Below are positions 1 through 4,363 of a DNA stretch of 5,191 bases, piece by piece. The position numbers and the translations under genes are program-made. Origin of the DNA: Desulfobacterales bacterium (GTDB taxonomy: Bacteria > Desulfobacterota > Desulfobacteria > Desulfobacterales > RPRI01); contig JAGVOC010000265.1 in assembly GCA_020052975.1 (NCBI GenBank), positions 1 to 5,191 of the forward strand, given 5' to 3'. Positions within the stretch are counted from its first letter, which is position 1; every line of letters begins with the position of its first letter. Below the pieces are notes generated by a model. The model was given only the letters and a program-made list of their open reading frames with translations. It made no database searches and had not been told where the DNA came from.

Positions 1-94
1 ATTCCGTTCTCGCTCTTTCAAAGTACTTAAGATAATTAGCATAGTACACCACACCACCGCAATCGGTATCCTCATAATAGACCCTTATTTCCAT
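1..94 (-). CDS. ybgC: YbgC-type acyl-CoA thioesterase, N-terminal part (runs off the left edge)
   Basis: The minus strand reads from ATG at 94-92 for 31 full codons and leaves the window still open. The peptide begins [20 protein letters not shown] and continues [11 protein letters not shown]. This is the N-terminal signature of the YbgC group of 4-hydroxybenzoyl-CoA thioesterase (hot-dog fold) proteins, cytoplasmic enzymes that hydrolyse short acyl-CoA or acyl-ACP thioesters and are often linked to the Tol-Pal/envelope lipid context. The aspartate of the DTDxGG motif (residue 11) matches the family's catalytic Asp. The start is supported by an AAAGGAG ribosome-binding sequence at 111-105 read on the minus strand, 10 nt before the ATG. 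The upstream ATG at 114 is in another frame. Only about a quarter of the usual ~130 residues is visible. The gene diverges from everything else in the window. Confidence 0.88.
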   Translation of the reverse strand, partial: MEIRVYYEDTDCGGVVYYANYLKYFERARTE

Positions 95-118
95 GGGCAA
101 TATACTCCTTTCATGTAT

Positions 119-236
119 CCGTTCACAGTTTACGGTTTGTAGTTAACAGTTGGCAAAAATGCTTCGAGCTTTATATAAACAGCGGGCTTAAGCCTGCTGT
201 TGTAATTAGACTGTAAACTGAGAACCGTGAACCGTT
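119..236. repeat. Imperfect fold-back repeat with a central palindrome
   Basis: Outer arms 128-150 and 210-232 are inverted copies that match at 17 of 23 positions. They are built of GTTCAC/GTTTACGG-like units, with a further CCGTTCAC at 119-126 and its approximate complement at 227-234. Between them lies a 24-base near-palindrome (178-201, centre CTTAAG, a single mismatched pair). No protein is encoded. The arrangement resembles a small non-autonomous inverted-repeat element (MITE-like or REP-like), inserted just upstream of the thioesterase gene. The central palindrome has no clear T-tract on either side, so a rho-independent terminator is less likely. Copy number elsewhere in the genome would decide. 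Confidence 0.5.
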
Positions 237-252
237 AAGGTTTTTAAATATC

Positions 253-261
253 TGTGGATAA
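253..261 (-). promoter_or_regulatory. DnaA box (consensus, inverted)
   Basis: TGTGGATAA on the plus strand, i.e. TTATCCACA on the minus strand, a perfect match to the DnaA box consensus. It faces the tandem pair about 160 bp to the right. Confidence 0.6.
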
Positions 262-418
262 ATTTTAACTTACCAAAAAGGAAGGTCATCTAACCTCTTT
301 ACAACAAAACAACATTTTATAACATAATGATATTATTCGATAATTTTACTTGACCAATAAGTAGGCAAACAGGTAAAACCCCTCAATTTTTGAGGTGTTA
401 GGTGGTTCGACTACTCAG

Positions 419-438
419 TTATCCACAACTTATCCACA
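419..438 (+). promoter_or_regulatory. Tandem pair of consensus DnaA boxes
   Basis: TTATCCACA occurs at 419-427 and again at 430-438, in the same orientation. The starts are 11 bp apart, about one helical turn, so two DnaA molecules could bind side by side on one face of the DNA. This spacing is typical of cooperative DnaA sites. Confidence 0.65.
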
Positions 439-519
439 GTTTCTGGGGAAAAGTATTCTAGCTATTTGAAAAAATGAGGTTTTTAATAAATACTACAGAC
501 AGGATAAAAAGGCAAGGGT

Positions 520-696
520 TTGGAAAATAAGAAAAACCTTGACACTATAAGGGAGCTAAGCAATAATTGCTATAGAAATCCTCATCTCTCCAATAGAGGT
601 ATCAGTTATGGGGTAGTAACACTCAGCAAGGATAGCCCAGACAGAATCGGAATAAACGAAACAGGTTCGTCTATAACCCCAATTTTGAAAGGATAA
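520..696 (+). CDS. Doubtful small ORF with TTG start
   Basis: The frame is open from 508 and ends at TAA 694-696. A possible TTG start at 520 would give a 58-residue product beginning LENKKNLDTIRELSNN, preceded by AAGG at 509-512 (7 nt spacing). I do not recognise the sequence. It has no membrane segment, signal peptide or cysteine motif, and is polar with many N, S, K and R. The frame ends about 25 bp before the hairpin-rich start of the cassette region, so it could be the remnant of a gene cut by cassette insertion, or chance openness. It also conflicts with the promoter-like sequence at 539-567, which would lie inside it. I give both low weight. Confidence 0.22.
   Translation: MENKKNLDTIRELSNNCYRNPHLSNRGISYGVVTLSKDSPDRIGINETGSSITPILKG
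539..567 (+). promoter_or_regulatory. Sigma-70-type promoter with a palindrome over the -10
   Basis: A perfect -35 TTGACA (539-544), a 17 bp spacer, and a -10 AATAAT (562-567, five of six consensus bases). The -10 lies inside the odd palindrome AGCAAT-A-ATTGCT (559-571), which could act as an operator. A transcript would start near 574 and run toward the cassette genes about 300 nt downstream. It could therefore act as an outside promoter for the first cassette. It overlaps the doubtful ORF in this stretch. Confidence 0.4.
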
Positions 697-722
697 ACGA
701 ACTTATTACGCTTGTGAACAAG

Positions 723-804
723 ATACACGGTCATCGGCTCCGCCTCGACCGTGTATTGGGGCTGCGTCTCGCCGAGTCGAAGCCGACGCCGCCTATCAGG
801 CGGC
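723..804. repeat. Cluster of three hairpins upstream of the first attC-like site
   Basis: Three consecutive inverted repeats: ATACACGGTC (723-732) with its exact complement at 747-756 (10 bp stem, 14 nt loop); GGCT/AGCC at 760-763 and 781-784 with inner CG/CG and CTC/GAG pairs and two symmetric mismatches; and GCCGCCT/AGGCGGC at 788-794 and 798-804 (7 bp stem, 3 nt loop). The block is strongly GC-rich in an AT-rich setting and encodes no convincing protein. It may be the debris of one or more older attC-like sites, because such sites are imperfect hairpins. No GTT-type core is seen after the first two hairpins, so they are not complete sites. Confidence 0.5.
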
Positions 805-862
805 TAACCGGCTTCTCCCAAATGCCCTTCGGGCACTTCGGCAAGCCGCAGCTCCGTTATAC
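802..862 (+). repeat. attC-like recombination site 1
   Basis: An imperfect inverted repeat laid out like an integron attC: outer left arm GGCTAAC (802-808), inner left arm CGGCTT (809-814), central hairpin TGCCC-TTC-GGGCA (823-835), inner right arm AAGCCG (843-848, exact complement of the inner left arm), outer right arm GTTATAC (856-862). In integrons the integrase cuts between G and TT of the right core, here 856/857. The arms AAC and GTT are conserved. The central part AAATGC...GCACTTC is shared with the two other sites in this window. The outer right arm belongs to the next cassette, which explains why it does not pair fully with the left one. Confidence 0.65.
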
Positions 863-886
863 GCCATGCCTGAGAGGTAGATGAAT

Positions 887-1208
887 ATGAAAAGAAAAAC
901 GAAAGTGTATCTGGACACGTCGGTGATATCAGCATTGTTTGACGAAAAAAATCCTCAGAGGCAGATTCTGACACAACGCTTCTTTGAGAACATAGGGTCC
1001 TTTGATACTTATGTATCCGAGGTAGTTCTGGCTGAAATTGGTGACACGAGAGACGCGCAATTGAGGAATAGATTGAGGGAGGTGGCGATTTCTTTCAACA
1101 TCCTGTCAATATATAGTCAAAGTCAAAACACGGAAGATTGTAAATATGCTGAATGCATCTCTTGGTTATCCAGACCTGGAGATAATAACACCAGCAGAAT
1201 TGATGTAG
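887..1208 (+). pseudogene. PIN-domain (VapC-like) toxin, broken by internal deletion and frameshift
   Basis: The reading frame starts well: MKRKTKVYLDTSVISALFDE is a PIN-domain start, with the first catalytic Asp in the LDTS motif, followed by SEVVLAEIGDT. It stays family-like to about base 1110 (residue ~75). The same frame then turns into unrelated residues. From ~1113 a different frame carries the family's C-terminus: IVKVKTRKIVNMLN, then GYPDLEIITPAELM, stopping at TAG 1206-1208. About 50 residues that should lie between are missing, including the usual DAxHIA region with later acidic active-site residues. An out-of-frame deletion is the simplest cause, so no active RNase is expected. The ATG at 887 is preferred over 881 because GAGAGG (872-877) is then 9 nt upstream. 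Left in its first frame, translation would continue to 1318. Confidence 0.75.
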
Positions 1209-1220
1209 GGAGGTGGAAGC

Positions 1221-1400
1221 ATGAAGAAAAAAGATGCGCTTTGGGAGAAGGTAGAGAAGGACTTTCCGAAGGATCCAGCACTTCAGGAGGTACATTACGC
1301 ACGACTGAGAATTCATGAGCAGACGAAGGGAATGTCACCCGCATAATTCGTGAAATATATCAGGGCAAAAGCAAAGAAGGTTCTGGCGCAGGCGGTATGA
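1221..1400 (+). pseudogene. Small partner (antitoxin-like) gene with an in-frame stop at codon 42
   Basis: ATG at 1221 follows GGGAGG (1208-1213) and comes 12 nt after the toxin remnant's stop. The product begins MKKKDALWEKVEKDFPKDPA and reads through HEQTKGMSPA before TAA at 1344-1346. The same frame continues sensibly after it, FVKYIRAKAKKVLAQAV, to TGA at 1398-1400. A single base change (for example GAA to TAA, restoring an E in a 'SPAEF' context) would give a normal 59-residue protein. I infer a nonsense mutation rather than two genes. The small, charged, helix-rich protein and its place beside a PIN gene suggest the antitoxin, which is unneeded once the toxin is dead. I recognise it only as a PIN-associated small protein, not as a named family. 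A 41-residue truncated product could still be made. Confidence 0.6.
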
Positions 1401-1417
1401 TGAGATGATTCGGGCAG

Positions 1418-1506
1418 GGCGTATAACAGCGTGTTTGCGGTTCGCACCTTCGGTGCTCACCAAAATGCCCCTTCGGGGCACTTCGCTCACCCGCCAGCCG
1501 TTAGCC
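1418..1506 (+). repeat. attC-like recombination site 2
   Basis: The outer left arm GGCGTATAAC (1418-1427) is the exact complement of the cassette's own first bases. The interior has two C-TTC-G hairpins, GCACC/GGTGC (1444-1456) and TGCCCC/GGGGCA (1466-1480), and short GCGG/CCGC arms at 1437-1440 and 1491-1494. The right core is GTTAGCC (1500-1506), with the expected cut after G 1500. The central AAATGC...GCACTTC element is the same as in the other two sites. The right core differs from the left arm because it belongs to whatever cassette follows, as integron recombination predicts. Confidence 0.65.
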
Positions 1507-1511
1507 GTTCA

Positions 1512-1607
1512 TTGCAAGCAGAAGAAAAGGAGGTACTAACAAAAGAATCGGATGTCTTAAATAATAGACTAATTTCTCTCTTGAAGGATGATGTATTGGT
1601 TTATTAA
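1512..1607 (+). pseudogene. Possible gene fragment between the second attC-like site and the amylase
   Basis: One frame is open from the right core of the attC-like site to TAA 1605-1607. It reads from TTG 1512 as LQAEEKEVLTKESDVLNNRL and then ISLLKDDVLVY. The peptide looks helical and coding-like, but there is no ATG and no ribosome-binding site near the TTG. I do not recognise it. It could be the C-terminal end of a gene whose front was lost when the cassette array formed, or a chance open frame in a 116 bp gap. It is not in frame with the amylase. Confidence 0.2.
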
Positions 1608-1628
1608 TGTAACACAATGAATATTGAT

Positions 1629-1633
1629 GGAGG
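1629..1633 (+). promoter_or_regulatory. Ribosome-binding site that fixes the amylase start
   Basis: GGAGG sits 7 nt before the ATG at 1641. The earlier in-frame ATG at 1617 has only an AT-rich leader (TTAATGTAACACA) and no Shine-Dalgarno sequence, and this GGAGG would fall inside its coding region. The 1641 start is therefore preferred. Confidence 0.7.
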
Positions 1634-1640
1634 TGTATAT

Positions 1641-3383
1641 ATGGACGGTGCACCAGAGAGCCCTAAAGACATAAAAGAACTGATAAAAAAAGGGGTTGGT
1701 ATAGAAAAATACCATCCTTCGCCCCATGACTGGCGAGATCATTTTGTCTATTCTCTTTTAGTTGATCGGTTTAACGACCATAGAGTAAGTTTTCAATCCT
1801 ATATCAAAGGCAAGACCAGAGCTGTGGAAAGAGAAATTTCAGAGGGAGATAAATGGCAGGGTGGAACTTTAAAAGGCATCACTGAAAAGCTGGACTATAT
1901 CAAGGGACTTGGGTGTAGCGCTATATGGTTAAGCCCTATATTCAAAAACCGGGATACTTACCATGGCTATGGTATCCAGAACTTTCTTATGGTTGACCCT
2001 CACTTTGGGACACTGGAAGACTTACAGGAACTAGTTAGGGAAGCCCACAAGAAGGAAATGTACATTATTCTCGACATCATTATCAACCACACTGGAGATA
2101 ACTGGGCATACCCAGATGGCTATCCCTACTATTATGGGCCAACCAATTTCAGATTTGGCTCATGGCGAAGAGGGGACGGTACTGATGGCATACAAGAGAT
2201 TTCTAAAATTCAGTGGCCAGATGATGCTGTATGGCCATCGGAATTTCAGAATCACGAATGGTATAGAAGAAGAGGGGAAATAACCGACTGGAGCATCCCT
2301 GAGGTGGTAAGGAACGGGGATATTGGTTGTCTTAAAAAGCTTGATACAACTAGCGGTGAAGTATTAAGTGCCCTAATTGCTATATATAAATACTGGATTA
2401 AGGCTGCTGATATCGATGGATATCGTCTTGATACTGTTTCGCATGTGGAAGCCCCTACTGTTGCGCTCTTCTGTTCCGCTATAAGGGAATTCGCTCAAAG
2501 GCTGGGAAAGACAAACTTCTTTCTTTTTGGTGAGATTGTCGGAGACGATTATTTCATTAACTCTTTTATAGGCCGCAATACGTACATTCCTGGTACTAAC
2601 AAACGCTTCGCATCCCTCGATGCTGCGCTTGATTTTCCTTTGTATTACGTTTTAGAACCCGTCATTAAAGGATTTCACAGTCCTTCTGAATTGAGAAATA
2701 GATATGAACAACTCGAACTAATTCCAAGAGACCATTTTGAGACCAGCCGATATTTTGTGACCTTTGTTGATAACCATGACCAGATTGGACGTTCTCCAAA
2801 AGCGAGATTCCTTTACAATAACCCATTAGAGAAACAGGCTGTTCTTGCCATAGGTTACCTCTTGACAAGTATAGGTATCCCCTGTATTTACTATGGCACT
2901 GAACAGGGATTTAATGGAGGAGGAGACCATGACAAATACTTGAGAGAATGCATGTTTGGCGGAAATTGGGGGGCATTTAATACCACAAAGCATCACTTTT
3001 TTAAACCAGATCGCTATATTTATAAAGAGATTTCTAAGATAGCAGAAATAAGGAAGAAAGAGCCTCCGCTTCGCGTTGGCAGACAATACTTCAGAGAGAC
3101 ATCAGAAAATGGGCATAATTTTCGTTATCCAGTTGATGGCCGTTGTACGCTGGCCTATTCGAGAATTCTTGATGATGTAGAGGTCCTAGTTGCCATGAAC
3201 CTTGATCTTGAACGAAGAAATGATTTTATAACTGTGGACTCTGCTTTGACACTCCCAGGAAGGATGATGATCAATCTTCTGAGTCCTGGATCAACCTATA
3301 ATGTAGTTAAGATAAATCAAAGGAATACAGTACAGGTGGTGCTTCCTTCCCATGAAATGGCTATATTAAAACTTAAGGAATAG
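1641..3383 (+). CDS. GH13 alpha-amylase-family glycosidase
   Basis: A 580-residue protein from ATG 1641. The four conserved regions of the GH13 (beta/alpha)8 barrel are all present: region I DIIINH (Asp145, Asn149, His150), region II GYRLDTVSH with nucleophile Asp264 and Arg262, region III FLFGEIVG with acid/base Glu298, and region IV FVDNHD with His379 and Asp380. FVYSLLVDRFND (~35-46) opens the barrel. A long stretch between regions I and II (~154-250, rich in W, Y and P) contains domain B, and ~470-580 fits the C-terminal beta-sandwich. The catalytic set is complete, so it should act on alpha-1,4-glucans or malto-oligosaccharides. The exact specificity and subfamily cannot be read from motifs. 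There is no signal peptide or starch-binding domain, which points to a cytoplasmic role in glycogen or maltodextrin turnover. It is monocistronic here. No terminator is evident, and group II intron-like sequence begins at the base after its stop. Confidence 0.93.
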   Translation: MDGAPESPKDIKELIKKGVGIEKYHPSPHDWRDHFVYSLLVDRFNDHRVSFQSYIKGKTRAVEREISEGDKWQGGTLKGITEKLDYIKGLGCSAIWLSPIFKNRDTYHGYGIQNFLMVDPHFGTLEDLQELVREAHKKEMYIILDIIINHTGDNWAYPDGYPYYYGPTNFRFGSWRRGDGTDGIQEISKIQWPDDAVWPSEFQNHEWYRRRGEITDWSIPEVVRNGDIGCLKKLDTTSGEVLSALIAIYKYWIKAADIDGYRLDTVSHVEAPTVALFCSAIREFAQRLGKTNFFLFGEIVGDDYFINSFIGRNTYIPGTNKRFASLDAALDFPLYYVLEPVIKGFHSPSELRNRYEQLELIPRDHFETSRYFVTFVDNHDQIGRSPKARFLYNNPLEKQAVLAIGYLLTSIGIPCIYYGTEQGFNGGGDHDKYLRECMFGGNWGAFNTTKHHFFKPDRYIYKEISKIAEIRKKEPPLRVGRQYFRETSENGHNFRYPVDGRCTLAYSRILDDVEVLVAMNLDLERRNDFITVDSALTLPGRMMINLLSPGSTYNVVKINQRNTVQVVLPSHEMAILKLKE

Positions 3384-3432
3384 GTCGCGGTAGGGACGCT
3401 GGTTACCCAGCACCCCCCGCACAGATCCGGGC
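3384..3432 (-). mobile_element. Group II intron 3' end remnant (domain VI and the edge of domain V)
   Basis: Read on the minus strand, GCCCGGATC matches the 3' strand of a group II intron domain V. It is followed by a GC-rich hairpin whose tip is GCTGG-GTAA-CCAGC (3411-3398), a GNRA loop as in domain VI. Near its base is CCCTACC, with an unpaired A (complement of 3391) exactly 7 nt before a terminal AC (3385-3384). A bulged branch-point A 7-8 nt from an AY end is the hallmark of domain VI. The 5' strand of domain V and everything further upstream, including any reverse transcriptase, are missing. The intron end falls on the base next to the amylase stop codon. Recognition rests on remembered intron sequences and structure, without a covariance-model search. 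Confidence 0.5.
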
Positions 3433-3630
3433 AAAATCGGACGAGTTTCGGGGACGTTCTTTAGTTATTTAAATAACTTTGGGAGGCAGCAATGGAAAAG
3501 GCCGAGGGTTAGGCCGTTTACAAGGGACAAATTGAACAAGGGATTCAGAAGAATATTTTGCCTGCAAGGCAGACAACATGCCGTATAGAGGTAATGGTGA
3601 AATCGGACGGCTTCTTTTATGCTAATTAGG
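3433..3630. other. Non-coding stretch with mobile-element debris
   Basis: There is no intact gene here. It holds a perfect 16-bp palindrome AGTTATTTAAATAACT (3463-3478). It also has a strong ribosome-binding sequence, GGGAGG, before an ATG at 3492 that opens only six codons (MEKAEG) before a stop. The layout GGGGACGTTCTT, then AT-rich, then GGAGG-ATG and AAGGCCG, is reminiscent of the 5' ends of IS200/REP-associated tyrosine transposase genes, which typically start MARPLR. I read it as a possible broken start of such a gene, with low confidence. The 10-mer AAATCGGACG occurs at both 3434-3443 and 3600-3609. Confidence 0.3.
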
Positions 3631-3661
3631 TTAACTAAATTTGGAAACCTTATGGTATAAT
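3631..3661 (+). promoter_or_regulatory. Extended -10 promoter for the DUF4258/YgiT pair
   Basis: A perfect TATAAT at 3656-3661 is preceded by TGG, giving an extended -10 (TGnTATAAT). The best -35 is TTAACT (3631-3636) with a long 19 bp spacer. The extended -10 could compensate for this weak -35. Transcription would start near 3668, leaving a leader of about 36 nt before the GTG start of the first gene. Confidence 0.55.
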
Positions 3662-3703
3662 TAAGATAACCTCAAGTCGGTATTTGAAATTGCCGGTAGA
3701 AGT

Positions 3704-4030
3704 GTGGATATTGAAGAGATTAAAGCTAAGATTCGTGCCAATCAATATGTTTATACCCATCATGCGGAGATCGAGCGAAAAGCGGATGAACTAACTTTCG
3801 CACAGGTTGAAGAAGCCATACTGAATGGGAACATATTGGAGCAGTATCCTGATATCGGACGTGGTGAAAGTTGTCTAATTTTGGGATTTGCGAAGGATGT
3901 ACCTATTCACACTGCGTGCGGTTGGCGTGGAGAGAAAGTTGCCTTCATCACAGTCTATATTCCACGGCCACCTAAATTTATTGATCCTTGGACACGAGGA
4001 GAGAAAAGCGATGAAGAAAATCCAGTGTAA
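3704..4030 (+). CDS. DUF4258 protein, probable toxin partner
   Basis: A 108-residue protein from GTG 3704. The DUF4258 pattern is clear: YTHHAEIERK (~17-26), a helix ending VEEAILNG (35-42), ILEQYPD (44-50), then beta-strands around SCLILGF and PIHTACGW, and ITVYIPRPPKFID near the C-terminus. Proteins of this family are small, cytoplasmic and commonly paired with YgiT-type zinc-finger or antitoxin-like partners. They are regarded as RelE/MqsR-like putative mRNA-targeting toxins, but the activity is an inference here. The start is not firm: there is no good Shine-Dalgarno sequence before GTG 3704 and no ATG in frame upstream before a stop at 3662. The end overlaps the next gene by 20 nt, so the two are probably translated together. 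Order toxin-antitoxin is as in mqsRA. Confidence 0.8.
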   Translation: MDIEEIKAKIRANQYVYTHHAEIERKADELTFAQVEEAILNGNILEQYPDIGRGESCLILGFAKDVPIHTACGWRGEKVAFITVYIPRPPKFIDPWTRGEKSDEENPV

Positions 4031-4259
4031 CTTCTGTGGTAGTGACCGCTATGAAGAACGTCGAATTGAATATCTTTACAGCCACAAAGGTGAATACTTG
4101 TTGGTTCCCAACACTCCCGTTGAAGTTTGTCTCAACTGTGGAATGGTTTATTACGATGCGGCTGTACTTAAGGAGATCGAACGGCGTTTCTTTGCCATTC
4201 AGAGCAAAGCTGAGGAGCCGGATAGCTACATTGAGATGCCGGAGAAGGCTTATACATAA
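4011..4259 (+). CDS. YgiT-type zinc-finger protein, probable antitoxin
   Basis: An 82-residue protein. Two CxxC pairs, C6-x2-C9 and C40-x2-C43, frame the domain. Between them lies the family's VPNTPVEVCLNCG segment (32-44), then YYDAAVLKEIERRF. This is the YgiT/MqsA N-terminal zinc-finger domain, which in MqsA binds the toxin. The C-terminal helix-turn-helix of full-length MqsA is absent, so this protein likely neutralises its partner without being a classical DNA-binding repressor. The start at 4011 is chosen because AGGAGAG (3997-4003) precedes it by 7 nt and the Cys motif follows at once. The frame is open further upstream to 3888, but that part overlaps the DUF4258 gene. The 20 nt overlap with that gene fits a two-gene toxin-antitoxin operon. 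Confidence 0.85.
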   Translation: MKKIQCNFCGSDRYEERRIEYLYSHKGEYLLVPNTPVEVCLNCGMVYYDAAVLKEIERRFFAIQSKAEEPDSYIEMPEKAYT

Positions 4260-4363
4260 GAAAACCCGATTATCGTTAGTTATTTGTAGGTAACGATTTC
4301 GCTGAGCCCTTCCTTTGAAAAATAGAGATACCAACCATTTTCTAAAAAGACTGCCCGTACCGG
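4260..4363. other. Gap between the YgiT gene and the third attC-like site
   Basis: No plus-strand gene. There is a weak inverted repeat ATCGTTA/TAACGAT (4272-4278 and 4291-4297, 12 nt loop) without a T-tract, so it is not a convincing terminator. A small hairpin CTGCC/GGCAG (4351-4355 and 4362-4366) abuts the attC-like site. A minus-strand frame crosses this gap (see the finding at 4280-4420). Confidence 0.35.

Larger units (their letters stand above)
253..438. other. Origin-like region: three DnaA boxes around an AT-rich spacer
   Basis: Three perfect copies of the DnaA box TTATCCACA occur within 186 bp: one inverted at 253-261 and two in tandem at 419-427 and 430-438. Between them is an AT-rich stretch (about 290-372) that could serve as an unwinding element, and a hairpin with CCTCAA at 381-386 and TTGAGG at 390-395. 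No gene is encoded across 95-507. The neighbouring genes diverge from this point (thioesterase leftward, the rest rightward), as is common at origins. Perfect 9-mers this dense are unlikely by chance. The region may be the chromosomal oriC, a plasmid or secondary-replicon origin, or a DnaA-titration site. No dnaA, dnaN or parAB gene is in view to tell which. Confidence 0.55.
857..1500 (+). mobile_element. Integron-type gene cassette carrying a decayed toxin-antitoxin pair
   Basis: The cassette runs from the TT of the first attC-like core (857) to the G of the second (1500), 644 bp. Its 5' end GTTATACGCC (856-865) is the exact reverse complement of GGCGTATAAC (1418-1427), the outer left arm of the attC-like site at its own 3' end. 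That is the expected result when a circular cassette with one attC integrates: its attC is split so that the TT... part sits at the cassette start. Both enclosed genes read in the same direction, toward the attC, as usual for cassettes. Toxin-antitoxin modules are common cargo of sedentary chromosomal integrons. No integrase gene is in the window. Confidence 0.6.

Noticed and set aside
178..201. Rho-independent terminator
   Set aside because: The stem is good but neither side has a T-tract, and it lies upstream of the only adjacent gene start rather than after a gene end.
476..532. Short ORF beginning MRFLINTTDRIKRQGFGK
   Set aside because: It has only 18 codons, no ribosome-binding site and no recognisable feature.
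723..862. CRISPR array
   Set aside because: The repeated hairpins differ from each other in sequence and spacing. There are no identical direct repeats with unique spacers.
1095..1344. Open frames on the minus strand opposite the toxin and antitoxin remnants
   Set aside because: They are antisense to genes with clear family sequence, lack ribosome-binding sites and show no recognisable motifs.
1444..1480. Pair of terminator hairpins after the toxin-antitoxin remnants
   Set aside because: No T-tract follows either hairpin, and both lie inside the attC-like site whose central element is repeated in the other sites.
1617..1640. Upstream ATG of the amylase giving eight more residues
   Set aside because: It has no Shine-Dalgarno sequence, whereas GGAGG is ideally placed for the ATG at 1641.
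2665..3086. Minus-strand open frames inside the amylase gene
   Set aside because: They are shadows of a fully conserved GH13 reading frame.
4036..4293. Third-frame ORF overlapping the YgiT-type gene
   Set aside because: It is a shadow of the zinc-finger gene, whose Cys motifs are in the other frame.
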